DNA of 64,000 bases from Pseudarthrobacter cellobiosi (GCF_023913755.1 NZ_JAMXBJ010000036.1:30738-94737), one strand, 5' to 3'; counted from the stretch's first letter, positions 16,559 through 26,318 are shown. A program made the numbers and translations. Notes: a model not told the origin generated them from the sequence alone.

Positions 16559-17953
16559 ATGGAGTTGAAAGACTACTTGCGTGTCGTCCGGCAACGATGG
16601 ATCTCCATCGTTGCCGCCGCATTGATTGGGCTGGCCTTGGCGGCCGGGTACACCTACATTCAGACTCCACAGTATGAGGCGAAGAGCCAGCTGTTCGTGT
16701 CGGTCAAAGGCGGTGCGACGTCCACGGACGTTATCCAAGGAAACTCCTTCGCCGAGAAGCGAGTCACATCGTACGTGAGCCTCGCAACGAGCCCTCGGGT
16801 TCTTCAGGCCGTGGCCGGAGACCTCAACTTGGAGGGTGGTGCCCTCGCTGGAAAGGTCGTGGCGACTACCCCTCCCCAGACGGTACTGATAGACATCACG
16901 GCTACTGCTACGAATCCGCAGCTCGCTGCGGATATCGCAAATTCTTCCGCCAGGCAGCTCATCGGCGCGGTCAGTCAGGTTGAAGACGTCACCATTGTAA
17001 GGTTGAGCGTTTTCCAGGAAGCGACCCCCTCAATGGCCCCTTCATCGCCGAAAGTCCCATTGAACCTGGCCCTTGGATTGCTGCTTGGCCTCATGATAGG
17101 GGCCGCCTCTGCGCTCCTTAGAGAGGTCCTTGATACCCGGATCCGAAGCCAAGCCGACGTCGAACGCACGGTCAAAGCGGGCATTCTTGGTACGTTTTCC
17201 ACTGACTCAAGCGTTGAAAAAGAACCCTTGGTTACTCAAGGCGATCAATTCAGCCACAGGGCTGAAAGCTTCCGTCAACTGCGAACACATCTACACTTTA
17301 CGAATATCTCCGGAGGAGCGCAGACTGTTGTTGTCTCGTCGTCAATCCCTGGCGAGGGAAAGACCTCGACGGCGGTCAACCTGGCCATAATGCTTGCCGA
17401 AAGCGGGACTCGGGTCCTGCTTGTCGACGCGGACCTTAGGCGTCCGCGCGTTGCCAAATACCTTGGCGTTGAAGGGTCGGTGGGCCTGTCTGGAGTCCTT
17501 TCACATTCGGTGGAGCTGGAAGACGCAATCCAGACGTGGGGCCGTGGCGGAGCACTTCACGTCCTGGCCTCCGGACGCTCGGCGCCTAACCCCAGCGAAC
17601 TCCTCGGATCACCAACCATGGAAAAGCTCATTGCCCGCTTCGAAGCCGAATACGAGGTGGTGATCATCGACGCGCCCCCGCTCCTGCCGGTCACCGACCC
17701 GGCGGTTCTCGGTTCCATGGCGAGTGGTGTTGTCCTTGTGGCCAGCGCCGATGGCCGGACCAACCGTGCCGATCTCACGCAGGCCGTTGCGAATCTCGAG
17801 GCCGTCAATGCCCGGTTGCTTGGGGTAGTCGTCAACCGGCTGGAAAGGTCAGCCAGCGCGCACTCCTATTATGACTACCGGCCCGAATTTGCGGAGACCG
17901 GCAAGCGCGGCAAGTCATTGCCAAAGAAGGCTACGTTCAGTTCCCAAGGCTGA
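16559..17953 (+). CDS. Polysaccharide co-polymerase / BY-kinase (Wzz-Wzc type)
   Basis: A 464-residue protein combining an N-terminal Wzz chain-length domain with two membrane helices (near residues 15-35 and 170-190) and a cytoplasmic tyrosine-kinase domain. The kinase shows Walker A SSIPGEGKTSTAVN, Walker A' VLLVDADLRRP and Walker B VVIIDAPP. The tail has only a short tyrosine group (HSYYDYRPE), the usual autophosphorylation site. It controls polymer length and export. ATG 16559 is chosen because GGGGGA lies 9 bases upstream. Confidence 0.92.
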   Translation: MELKDYLRVVRQRWISIVAAALIGLALAAGYTYIQTPQYEAKSQLFVSVKGGATSTDVIQGNSFAEKRVTSYVSLATSPRVLQAVAGDLNLEGGALAGKVVATTPPQTVLIDITATATNPQLAADIANSSARQLIGAVSQVEDVTIVRLSVFQEATPSMAPSSPKVPLNLALGLLLGLMIGAASALLREVLDTRIRSQADVERTVKAGILGTFSTDSSVEKEPLVTQGDQFSHRAESFRQLRTHLHFTNISGGAQTVVVSSSIPGEGKTSTAVNLAIMLAESGTRVLLVDADLRRPRVAKYLGVEGSVGLSGVLSHSVELEDAIQTWGRGGALHVLASGRSAPNPSELLGSPTMEKLIARFEAEYEVVIIDAPPLLPVTDPAVLGSMASGVVLVASADGRTNRADLTQAVANLEAVNARLLGVVVNRLERSASAHSYYDYRPEFAETGKRGKSLPKKATFSSQG

Positions 17954-18025
17954 TGAGGAAGCTCTCATGACCTTGGGTGCTAAACGATGTATCAAAGACC
18001 AAATTTCTATTGGGGGACAGCCCGC

Positions 18026-19813
18026 ATGAGCGGCACTACTACGCGGCTGAAGTCGCCGATGATTTTCCGGTGGCGGGAATACCTAATGGACGCGGCCGTC
18101 TGGGCAGTTGCACTTCCAGTCGCCTCGTTGATGCGGCTCGACTTCGATCCAACACAGATCGCTCCCGTTGTTGTCGCCTTCGCGATCCTCGTGGCTGCGG
18201 TTCTTCAGGCCACTTTCGGGTGGATAATTGGCGTGTACCGGTACCGGCACCCTTACGGCTCCCGGCAGGACGCATACAGTCTCATGCTGGTGGTCGCCAG
18301 CGTTGGGGTGACCCTGACAATTGGTCGGCTCCTGGTGCCGGCATCAGAGGACTTCCCTCGCAGCGTGCCGTTCATTGGACTCCTGGTCGCTTTTGTGTTG
18401 ATGGCAGGCGTCCGGTTGTTCCACAGGGCCCATCGGGAACGGGTTTACCGTCCCGATGAAACGGCAGCACCGGCGCTTATCTATGGTGCGGGGCACGTTG
18501 GACAGCACGTCATTCAGCAGATGAACAGGGATCGGTTCTCGCCTTTTCGCCCCGTGGGCGTCATCGACGACGACCCACGGCTCCAACAGTTCCGGGTGGA
18601 GGGAGTACCTGTTCTCGGCAGCGGAGCGCAGTTGACCGCGGCGGCCCGGCAAACAGGAGCCGAAGTATTGATTTTCGCAATTGCGCGAGCCGATGCTTCG
18701 CTCTTGCGCAGAGTTTCGGACGACGCTGACTCGGCTGGCCTTCGTCTACTGGTCCTTCCGCTGCTCGCCGATGTTCTCGAAGGGCATGCCCAACTTGGGG
18801 ACTTGCGGGACGTCTCCATTGCCGACATCATCGGCCGCCATCCGGTTGATACTGAATTGGACTCCATAGCTCACTACGTAACTGGCAAGCGAATCCTCGT
18901 GACCGGCGCCGGAGGATCCATCGGCTCGGAATTGTGCCGCCAGTTGTGGAGGTTCTCCCCGGCTGAGGTTCTTATGCTGGACAGGGACGAATCCGGTCTG
19001 CATGGTACCCAGATGTCCGTGTTCGGTCACGGTCTCCTGGATACAAATGACGTGATCCTCGCGGATATCCGCGACCAGGAAGCGCTGTCGGCCATCTTGG
19101 CTGAACGGCAGCCGGACGTGGTATTTCACGCTGCCGCGCTCAAGCATCTGCCGATGCTTGAGCAGTACCCGGAGGAAGCCTGGAAGACCAACGTACTGGG
19201 AACACTGAACGTTCTTGAAGCCAGTAGGGCCGCTGGAGTACGGACGCTTGTGAACATCTCGACAGACAAAGCGGCCGACCCCACCAGCTTCCTGGGACGG
19301 TCAAAAAGGATTGCTGAGCAACTCACCGCGTGGATGGCGCATGACACGGGACTGGATTACCTTTCGGTGCGTTTTGGCAACGTCATCGGCAGCAGAGGGT
19401 CTATGTTCCCCACATTTTTGGCCCAGATCGAGGCTGGCGGCCCGGTCACCGTCACGGACCCCGACGTTACCCGCTTCTTCATGACCATCCCGGAGGCCTG
19501 TCAGTTGGTTGTCCAGGCGGCCGCGATAGGCAGGCCAGGCGAAGTGCTCATCCTGGATATGGGGCAGCCCATTCGTATCCTGGATGTCGCTGAGCGCATG
19601 ATCGCCATGTCAGGTAAGCAAATCGACATCAGTTTCACCGGCTTGAGGCACGGCGAGAAACTGCACGAGGCGCTGATAGACGTTGGAGAGACGGACGAAC
19701 GGCCGTTCCACCCGAGTATTTCGCATTCTTCCATTCCAGGACTCCACCCGCGAGACTTGGCGGAGTCCCATGCCGTTTTCACGGATCCTGCTGTTAAGGG
19801 TTCTCCGGCGTGA
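18026..19813 (+). CDS. WbpM/CapD-type UDP-HexNAc 4,6-dehydratase, membrane bound
   Basis: A 595-residue protein with four N-terminal membrane helices, a first Rossmann-like domain (LIYGAGHVGQ) and a C-terminal SDR domain with VTGAGGSIGSELCRQL and FHAAALKHLPMLE. Members convert UDP-GlcNAc to the 4-keto-6-deoxy sugar. At the position of the catalytic-type methionine of WbpM (NVMG) this protein has leucine (SFLGRSKR), with the serine and lysine kept. ATG 18026 follows GGGGGA by 8 bases. It overlaps the next gene by 4 bp. Confidence 0.9.
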   Translation: MSGTTTRLKSPMIFRWREYLMDAAVWAVALPVASLMRLDFDPTQIAPVVVAFAILVAAVLQATFGWIIGVYRYRHPYGSRQDAYSLMLVVASVGVTLTIGRLLVPASEDFPRSVPFIGLLVAFVLMAGVRLFHRAHRERVYRPDETAAPALIYGAGHVGQHVIQQMNRDRFSPFRPVGVIDDDPRLQQFRVEGVPVLGSGAQLTAAARQTGAEVLIFAIARADASLLRRVSDDADSAGLRLLVLPLLADVLEGHAQLGDLRDVSIADIIGRHPVDTELDSIAHYVTGKRILVTGAGGSIGSELCRQLWRFSPAEVLMLDRDESGLHGTQMSVFGHGLLDTNDVILADIRDQEALSAILAERQPDVVFHAAALKHLPMLEQYPEEAWKTNVLGTLNVLEASRAAGVRTLVNISTDKAADPTSFLGRSKRIAEQLTAWMAHDTGLDYLSVRFGNVIGSRGSMFPTFLAQIEAGGPVTVTDPDVTRFFMTIPEACQLVVQAAAIGRPGEVLILDMGQPIRILDVAERMIAMSGKQIDISFTGLRHGEKLHEALIDVGETDERPFHPSISHSSIPGLHPRDLAESHAVFTDPAVKGSPA

Positions 19814-20817
19814 TTTCCACCCTCATCATTACTGCGGGCATACTCTTGGCGCTCATTCTTCCACGGTGGATCTATCCAGTCTTGAACCGCCTCGGCGTCG
19901 TTGACGTGCCTAACGAGCGTTCTTCACATGAAGTTCCCACCATCCGGGGCATGGGGGCGGCCCTCGCCATTGCGGCATGCGTTACTACCGCCGTGCTCGC
20001 TGCCGTCATCGGCGACGGCTACGTGAATATCCTTGCCATGACGTTGCTGGGAGTCGCAGCTGCCGCCTTAGGCTTCGTGGAGGACTTGCGGGGAATACGC
20101 GTAACCAAACGCGCCGGGCTCCAGGTCATCATTGGCGCAGCCTTCGGTTGTCTTGTTGTCTGGACGTCCGGAGCCGGCTGGATTTGGATTCCGCTTAGTG
20201 CGGTGGCAGTCGCCGCCTACATCAACGTGGCAAATTTCATGGATGGCATCAACGGCATATCCGGCTTGCACGGTGGCGTCGCTGGAATCTCCTATGCCAT
20301 CCTTGGGGCGGTTACCGACCGACCTTGGATGATCCAACTCGGGCTACTTGCGGCGGGCGTTTTTCTTGCCTTTCTCCCCTGGAATCTTTCACGTCGGAGG
20401 GTCTTCCTCGGTGACGTGGGCAGCTACTTTCTCGGGGCCTGGATAGCCGGGATAGCTGTCTTGGCAGTGGCATCGGGACTCAACCCGCTCTTGGCGGTTG
20501 GGCCGACAGTCGTCTACCTCGCTGATACCGGCTTTACTCTCATTCGTAGGATCAGCCGCCGTGAGCGCTGGTTCGAAGCCCACCGCAGCCATGTGTACCA
20601 GCAACTCACATCACGCGGCGGTAATCACGTAGCAGTTGCCCTTTTGGTGGCAGGATTCTCCGCGCTCACGGCGCTGGTCTCGTTTTTGGCACTGCTGCAA
20701 ACCTGGATTGCGTCGGCCGGAGCGGTTGTGTTGATGGTCCTGATCACGTCCGTCTATTTGTGCCTGCCCAGAATCCTTAGTAGAAGTGGACGAGAATTGG
20801 TAGGGGACCCAGCATGA
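19810..20817 (+). CDS. WbpL/WecA-type undecaprenyl-phosphate HexNAc-1-phosphate transferase
   Basis: A 335-residue polytopic membrane protein of the MraY/WecA superfamily with about ten helices. Visible motifs are DVPNERSSHEVPTIRG near residue 32, GFVEDLRG with the first acidic motif, NVANFMDGINGISG with the catalytic-type DG, FLGDVGSYFLG and the HRSHVYQQL histidine motif. It primes the lipid carrier with a 6-deoxy-HexNAc or GlcNAc phosphate. GTG start overlaps the preceding gene, and its stop overlaps the next. Confidence 0.92.
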   Translation: MISTLIITAGILLALILPRWIYPVLNRLGVVDVPNERSSHEVPTIRGMGAALAIAACVTTAVLAAVIGDGYVNILAMTLLGVAAAALGFVEDLRGIRVTKRAGLQVIIGAAFGCLVVWTSGAGWIWIPLSAVAVAAYINVANFMDGINGISGLHGGVAGISYAILGAVTDRPWMIQLGLLAAGVFLAFLPWNLSRRRVFLGDVGSYFLGAWIAGIAVLAVASGLNPLLAVGPTVVYLADTGFTLIRRISRRERWFEAHRSHVYQQLTSRGGNHVAVALLVAGFSALTALVSFLALLQTWIASAGAVVLMVLITSVYLCLPRILSRSGRELVGDPA

Positions 20818-21770
20818 AGATATTGGTCACTGGAGCGAACGGGTTTGTTGGCACTCACCTCTGTGAGCACCTGCTAAGGGACGGGCACCATGTTGTGGCG
20901 GCGGTGCGCAGCCCGCACACCGCTCCTGATCAAACTGAAGAACTTGCCTACGGCGATCTCTTGGGCCCGGTGGACTGGACGAGTGCTTTGGAAGGCGTCC
21001 ACACGGTAGTGCACTTGGCTGCACGCGTTCATGTGATGAAGGACGATTCCAGCGATCCAGCGGCGGAATTCCGGAAAACCAATGTTGACGGAACCATGAA
21101 GCTTGCCATGGCCGCTGCGGCGGCTGGAGTGCGGCGTTTTGTGTACATGAGCAGCATCAAAGTCAACGGCGAACGAACCCAGGCCAACCACCCCTTCGAT
21201 GCCTCGTCGGCGCCCAATCCACTGGACCCGTACGGTGCCTCCAAGTGGCAGGCGGAGCTGGCACTGACCGAATTGGCGGGATCAACCGGCATGACGGTCA
21301 TCTGTGTTCGGACACCGTTGGTTTACGGGCCCGGCGTTCGGGGAAACATGGCGCGGCTCGTGCGCATGGCGTCGGCTGGTTACCCCTTGCCCCTCGGGGG
21401 CATTCGAAACAACCGAACGATGATTTCTGTTTGGAATCTTGCGGATCTCTTAGCCTCGTGCTCCACCGCAGACGGACTAAGTTCGGGTTTGGTCCTGGCC
21501 GGCGACGTGCATAGTCCGTCCACTCCCGAGCTGTATCGCGAATTGGCCGCAGCGGTCGGCAGAAAGCCGCGCACCTTGAACGTTCCCGTTGCGCTCCTGT
21601 CCGCGCTGGGCCGGATCAGCGGGAAGTCCGACGTGGTTTCCAGGCTTTCCGATTCCCTGGAAGTTACTACCAGCTCAACCATCGATGGCTTCGACTGGAC
21701 GGCCCCGCACTCTTTTCAAGACGGAGTGCGCAGATTCGGATCGCGGTGGATGAAGAACGGTGCACGATGA
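20814..21770 (+). CDS. WbpV/WbjF-like NAD-dependent epimerase/reductase
   Basis: A 318-residue extended SDR protein. It has the cofactor motif GANGFVGTHLC, HLAARVHVM, an SSIKVNG serine region and the YGASKWQAE catalytic pair. Relatives placed beside WbpL-type transferases reduce UDP-4-keto-6-deoxy-GlcNAc to UDP-QuiNAc or UDP-D-FucNAc, supplying the initiating sugar. Which epimer it makes cannot be read from sequence. ATGA overlaps join it to both neighbours. Confidence 0.85.
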   Translation: MKILVTGANGFVGTHLCEHLLRDGHHVVAAVRSPHTAPDQTEELAYGDLLGPVDWTSALEGVHTVVHLAARVHVMKDDSSDPAAEFRKTNVDGTMKLAMAAAAAGVRRFVYMSSIKVNGERTQANHPFDASSAPNPLDPYGASKWQAELALTELAGSTGMTVICVRTPLVYGPGVRGNMARLVRMASAGYPLPLGGIRNNRTMISVWNLADLLASCSTADGLSSGLVLAGDVHSPSTPELYRELAAAVGRKPRTLNVPVALLSALGRISGKSDVVSRLSDSLEVTTSSTIDGFDWTAPHSFQDGVRRFGSRWMKNGAR

Positions 21771-23011
21771 AGATTCTTATAATCAGCCAATACTACGATC
21801 CGGAGCCGATCTATATTCCGGCGACTGTGGCGCGCGGTCTGGCCGAGCGGGATCACGAGGTCACTGTGATTACAGGTTTCCCGAACTACCCTCACGGTCG
21901 GATCTACGACGGATTTACTCAGGGGCTGGGCCGTACGGAACGGGACGGGCGCGTAAAGGTCCTCCGGACACCCCTGGTGATCAGCCACTCCGAGAACCCA
22001 ATCGGGCGGCTGGTGAACTACCTGACCTTCGCGTTGTCGGCAATGGTTTCGAGCTGGCGGGTGCGCGGTGTGGATGTGGTTTACGTATACGCCACGCAGA
22101 TGACACCGGCACTCGGTCCCTCCATCATGAGGGCGTTCGGGGGAGCGCCCTACGTCATGCACGTCCAGGATCTGTGGCCTGAATCAGTCACAGGGTCGTC
22201 GATGGTTGGCGGAGGCAGTGCCTCTCGGGTGATCGCGGGTGTCCTCAAGCCTTGGCTGCGTTTTCTCTATAAGCAAGCGACGGCGACCATTGCGATAGCA
22301 CCCACCATGGCGCGAATGCTCGTTGACCGGGGAGTACCGTCGTCGCGCGTCAAGATGGTATTTAACTGGGCAAACGAAAACGTAAAAGATGCGGTCTCCG
22401 GCAGGGCAAAACAACGAGTGGACGGGCAGTTAAAGTCTGACCGCGTACTGATTGTCTACGCTGGCAACCTGGGCGACCACCAAGACCTCGAAACCGTCAT
22501 TCGCGCCGCCAAGGCTGTCGAGGATGAGAAAAACGTGCGTTTTGAATTCTACGGTTCGGGTATGGCGAAGGACCGCTTGGAAGCCCTGGCAACTGAGCTC
22601 GACGTCAAGAACCTTACTTTTTGTGGTTCCGTGAGCGCCGCCGATATGGAAGGCGTCTACGACAGGGCGGACTTCCAGCTTGTCACCCTGAAGGATCGCG
22701 AAATCTTCAGGGGAACGATTCCCTCCAAGCTTCAGGCCTCCCTGTTCAACGGTTCAGCGGTGATGTCGAACGTTGCCGGTGACGTTGCTGAGATATGCTC
22801 CAGTGAGCAGGTCGGGCTGACCTGTAAGCCGGGATCCGTTGATTCCATGGCCGAAATGTTCCGCACCGGCGCGCAGACGACCACCGAGACCCGACGCCAA
22901 ATGGCAGCAAATGGACGTGATTTCTACTTGAACAAAATGTCACTCGATCAAGGAATGGACGCATTGGAAAAGATTCTGCTCGAGGCCGCAGCCGCCGGGA
23001 AAAGCAAATGA
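21767..23011 (+). CDS. wbuB: WbuB/WbjE-like L-FucNAc glycosyltransferase
   Basis: A 414-residue GT4 glycosyltransferase, starting at MKILIISQYYDPEP. Further marks are GFPNYPHGRIYDG, HVQDLWPES near residue 130, the nucleotide-binding core VYAGNLGDHQDLETVI and the late acidic GTIPSKLQAS segment. The family transfers N-acetyl-L-fucosamine to the lipid-linked acceptor, and the three UDP-FucNAc synthesis genes follow at once. ATG 21767 overlaps the preceding stop; an in-frame start seven codons earlier is less likely. Confidence 0.9.
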   Translation: MKILIISQYYDPEPIYIPATVARGLAERDHEVTVITGFPNYPHGRIYDGFTQGLGRTERDGRVKVLRTPLVISHSENPIGRLVNYLTFALSAMVSSWRVRGVDVVYVYATQMTPALGPSIMRAFGGAPYVMHVQDLWPESVTGSSMVGGGSASRVIAGVLKPWLRFLYKQATATIAIAPTMARMLVDRGVPSSRVKMVFNWANENVKDAVSGRAKQRVDGQLKSDRVLIVYAGNLGDHQDLETVIRAAKAVEDEKNVRFEFYGSGMAKDRLEALATELDVKNLTFCGSVSAADMEGVYDRADFQLVTLKDREIFRGTIPSKLQASLFNGSAVMSNVAGDVAEICSSEQVGLTCKPGSVDSMAEMFRTGAQTTTETRRQMAANGRDFYLNKMSLDQGMDALEKILLEAAAAGKSK

Positions 23012-24066
23012 CGACATACCAGTCCTATGAGGGCAAAAAGGTTTTGATTACCGGGGGTACCGGTTCCTTTGGCCACACCGTGGCCAAGAAGTTACTGGAG
23101 ACCGGTGTGGAGCAGATTCGGATCCTGAGCAGGGACGAGGCGAAGCAGGACGCCATGCGGCATGAAGTTCCCGACTCGCGCCTGAAGTTCTACGTGGGCG
23201 ACATCCGGGATTTCGACAGCGTTGATCGAGCAACGAAGAATGTGGACTACGTCTTCCATGCTGCAGCCCTTAAGCAAGTCCCGTCCTGCGAGTTCTTTCC
23301 GATGGAGGCAGTCAAAACCAACATCACAGGCAGTGAAAACGTGGTGCGCGCTTCGGAGAAAAACGGCATTTCATCTTTGGTGTGCCTGAGCACTGACAAA
23401 GCCGTATACCCAGTCAATGCGATGGGCATGAGCAAGGCCATGATGGAAAAGGTGGCCCAGTCACATGGTCTGAACAATCCAAATGCCGAGACAATCGTCT
23501 CCTGCGTCCGCTATGGCAATGTCATGTATTCGCGCGGATCGGTCATTCCACTGTTCATCAATCAAATCAAAGCCGGCAAACCCCTGACCGTCACCAACCC
23601 CGGAATGACCCGCTTCCTGATGTCGCTCGCGGACTCCGTGAGCCTCGTGCAGTTCGCGTTTGAGCATGCGCGCCAGGGTGATCTCTTTGTCAAGAAAGCG
23701 GCATCGTCCACCATCGCTGACTTGGCTCAGGCAGTGGCCAATCTCTTTGAGTCCAAAGGTAAGATCCGGGTCATCGGCACTCGGCACGCCGAAAAGCTGT
23801 CCGAAGCCTTGGCCACCAGGGAGGAGCTGACACGGGCGCAGGACATGGGCGATTACTTCAAGGTGCCGGCTGACAATCGTGATCTAAACTACAGCGTCTT
23901 CTTCGAGTCCGGTGACGTCAACCAGGCCAATTACTCGGACTACGATTCCCACACCGTGGAGCGGATGAACGTCGGCCAGATCGAAGACCTTCTCCTGACT
24001 CTTCCGGAAGTCCGCCGGGAGCTCGCCTTGGCGGGCAAGACCGAACGGATCGGTGCGGCCCTGTGA
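23008..24066 (+). CDS. fnlA: CapE/FnlA UDP-GlcNAc 4,6-dehydratase/5-epimerase
   Basis: A 352-residue SDR enzyme for the first step from UDP-GlcNAc toward UDP-L-FucNAc. Motifs: TGGTGSFGHTVA for NAD binding, DIRDFDSVDRA, FHAAALKQVPSCE, and the catalytic set STDKAVYPVNAMGMSKAMME with serine, methionine and lysine in place. Length matches CapE, FnlA and WbjB. It overlaps the genes on both sides by 4 bp, so it lies in a tight operon. Confidence 0.93.
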   Translation: MTTYQSYEGKKVLITGGTGSFGHTVAKKLLETGVEQIRILSRDEAKQDAMRHEVPDSRLKFYVGDIRDFDSVDRATKNVDYVFHAAALKQVPSCEFFPMEAVKTNITGSENVVRASEKNGISSLVCLSTDKAVYPVNAMGMSKAMMEKVAQSHGLNNPNAETIVSCVRYGNVMYSRGSVIPLFINQIKAGKPLTVTNPGMTRFLMSLADSVSLVQFAFEHARQGDLFVKKAASSTIADLAQAVANLFESKGKIRVIGTRHAEKLSEALATREELTRAQDMGDYFKVPADNRDLNYSVFFESGDVNQANYSDYDSHTVERMNVGQIEDLLLTLPEVRRELALAGKTERIGAAL

Positions 24067-25160
24067 AGCTTGCCCTGACCGGGGCCGGGGGTTTCCTCGG
24101 TCTGCACACCAGAGCCTTGGTGCACAGTCTGGGCGGTTCCAGCGAAGCCATCGGCCTCGGGGACAAATTTGACCTTGACCAGGCCAGAACAAGCGTTGAC
24201 GGAAGCGACCGCTTGCTTCACCTGGCCGGGGTGAACCGAGGGGCCGACGCCGAAGTCAGGGACGGGAACTTGAAGTTCGCGAAACAACTGGCAGAGGTAC
24301 TGGGCTCAGTAGCGTCGCCTCCGAAGGAGGTGGTCTACGCCAACTCCGTCCAAGCCGGTAACGGTTCGGTTTACGGTGAGGCCAAGTCGGAAGCATCGGA
24401 CGTTCTGCGCGTCGCAGCTGAATCGGCCGGTGCCAAATTCACTGATGTGCTCCTGCCTAACCTGTTTGGTGAGCACGGGCGGCCTTTCTATAACTCTGTG
24501 GTGGCCACATTCTGCCACGTCCTCCAGGCAGGACAGTTGCCGGAGGTAAAGGATGACAAGGAATTGGTTCTGCTGCACGCGCAGAACGCAGCTGAAGTGC
24601 TCGTCGGCATTGTGGATGTTGACGACATGGAATCTCTCACGACCAGTCGGATGGTCTCGGAAATCCTGGGCCAGCTGCAGGGCATCGCGGAGACCTACCG
24701 GAACGGTGACGTCCCGAATATCGGCAGTTACTTCGACCGGGATTTGTTCAATACCTATCGTTCGTTCCGCCTGCAGGAACACCCCGATCTGCCCTTCGCG
24801 CTGGACCGTCGAGCTGATGCCCGGGGGAGCTTTTTTGAGGTTTGCCGCTCCCACGGTGGAGACGGACAAACGTCCTTCTCGACGACGGTTCCCGGAATTA
24901 CTCGTGGCCAGCACTTCCATCGACGCAAAGTGGAACGGTTCGTGGTTCTCGCCGGCACGGCACAGATAGCCATGCGGCGACTATTCACCGACGAAGTGCT
25001 CAGATTCAATGTTGACGGTTCCACGCCGGTGGCCATCGACATGCCGACGCTCTGGACACACAACATCACCAACACGGGCGACTCCGAGCTTTACACCATG
25101 TTTTGGACGAACGACATTTTCGATCCGGAAAATCCCGATACGTTCGCAGAGGAAGTTTAA
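24063..25160 (+). CDS. fnlB: CapF/FnlB bifunctional reductase with cupin domain
   Basis: A 365-residue protein with an N-terminal SDR domain (TGAGGFLGLHTRAL, LHLAGVNRG) and a C-terminal cupin from about residue 245 (RGSFFEVCRS, GITRGQHFHRRKVERFVVL with the metal-ligand histidines, THNITNTGD). CapF epimerises at C-3 and reduces the 4-keto sugar to UDP-6-deoxy-L-talNAc. GTG start overlaps the previous gene. The next gene begins right after the stop. Confidence 0.93.
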   Translation: MKLALTGAGGFLGLHTRALVHSLGGSSEAIGLGDKFDLDQARTSVDGSDRLLHLAGVNRGADAEVRDGNLKFAKQLAEVLGSVASPPKEVVYANSVQAGNGSVYGEAKSEASDVLRVAAESAGAKFTDVLLPNLFGEHGRPFYNSVVATFCHVLQAGQLPEVKDDKELVLLHAQNAAEVLVGIVDVDDMESLTTSRMVSEILGQLQGIAETYRNGDVPNIGSYFDRDLFNTYRSFRLQEHPDLPFALDRRADARGSFFEVCRSHGGDGQTSFSTTVPGITRGQHFHRRKVERFVVLAGTAQIAMRRLFTDEVLRFNVDGSTPVAIDMPTLWTHNITNTGDSELYTMFWTNDIFDPENPDTFAEEV

Positions 25161-26318
25161 GTGGCCATGACGTTCAAACTTAAAGTTGCCACCGTGGTTG
25201 GCACCAGGCCCGAGATTATTCGCCTTGCAGCCACGATCAAACGTCTGGACAAGTACACAGACCACGTTCTGATTCATACCGGACAGAATTACGACTATGA
25301 ACTGAACGAGATCTTCTTTGAGGATCTCGGCCTGCGCAAGCCCGATCATTTCCTGCAAGCTGACGTATCGTCCCTCGGTGCTGTGCTTGGCTCCATCTTG
25401 ACCAACGTCGAGGCGGTCCTGTTGGAAGAAAAGCCTGACGCAATGGTTGTGTTGGGGGATACCAACAGCTGCATATCAGCCGTGATGGCCCGCCGCATGA
25501 AAATCCCTGTGTTCCACATGGAAGCGGGAAACCGCTGCTTTGATGAAAACGTTCCCGAGGAGGTGAACCGGCGCCTGGTGGATCACGTTTCAGACTACAA
25601 CTTGGTCTACACGGAACATGCGCGGCGGAATTTGCTGGCCGAGGGAATCCATCCGGCACGGATCTTGCTCACCGGTTCCCCCATGAAAGAAGTCCTCAAA
25701 GCCAATGCCACGGCCATCGATGCCAGTGACATTCTGGAACGACAAGGCCTCCAGACGGGCCAGTACGTGTTGGTCAGCCTCCACCGCGAGGAAAATGTGG
25801 ACAGCCCCGAGCGTCTGCGGACCGTTCTTGAAGCGCTGAATGCTGTTGGCGCCCATTATGGTGTGCCAGTGTTGTTGTCAACGCATCCTCGGACCCGCAA
25901 GCGCCTTGAAGGTCAGCCAGAGGAACTCAAGGCCGGCGTCGTCCTCCACCCGCCATTCGGATTTAACGACTACGTTAAGCTGCAAAAGGAAGCTCTGATA
26001 GTGCTTTCTGACAGCGGAACGATCAGCGAGGAGTCTTCCCTGCTCGGTTTTGCCGCGGTAACGCTGCGTGACTTCATCGAGCGGCCTGAGTCGCTGGACA
26101 CGGCCAGCATCGTGACTTCGGGGCTGCACAAGGAGAGCATCCTGGACGCCATCGAGCTGACCCTTGGGCAGATAAGTGACGATGGCTACGTTGCTCCTCC
26201 AACGGATTACCAGATAGATGACGCTTCCCGTCGCGTTGTGACCTTCATTCGGTCGGCTGCACATGCTCACCACCTGAGGGCCGGCCTCCGCCGCCGCATC
26301 GGTGACAATGGGAGCTAG
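25161..26318 (+). CDS. fnlC: CapG/FnlC UDP-N-acetyl-hexosamine 2-epimerase
   Basis: A 385-residue WecB-like epimerase that converts UDP-6-deoxy-L-talNAc to UDP-L-FucNAc. It shows VGTRPEIIRLAATIK, HTGQNYDYELNEIFF, VLGDTNSC, FHMEAGNRCFDENVPEE, SLHREENVD and LSDSGTISEES, all strong family marks. The start is GTG 25161 or ATG 25167. The gene ends inside the start of the flippase gene. With the two preceding genes it completes the UDP-L-FucNAc pathway. Confidence 0.94.
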   Translation: MAMTFKLKVATVVGTRPEIIRLAATIKRLDKYTDHVLIHTGQNYDYELNEIFFEDLGLRKPDHFLQADVSSLGAVLGSILTNVEAVLLEEKPDAMVVLGDTNSCISAVMARRMKIPVFHMEAGNRCFDENVPEEVNRRLVDHVSDYNLVYTEHARRNLLAEGIHPARILLTGSPMKEVLKANATAIDASDILERQGLQTGQYVLVSLHREENVDSPERLRTVLEALNAVGAHYGVPVLLSTHPRTRKRLEGQPEELKAGVVLHPPFGFNDYVKLQKEALIVLSDSGTISEESSLLGFAAVTLRDFIERPESLDTASIVTSGLHKESILDAIELTLGQISDDGYVAPPTDYQIDDASRRVVTFIRSAAHAHHLRAGLRRRIGDNGS

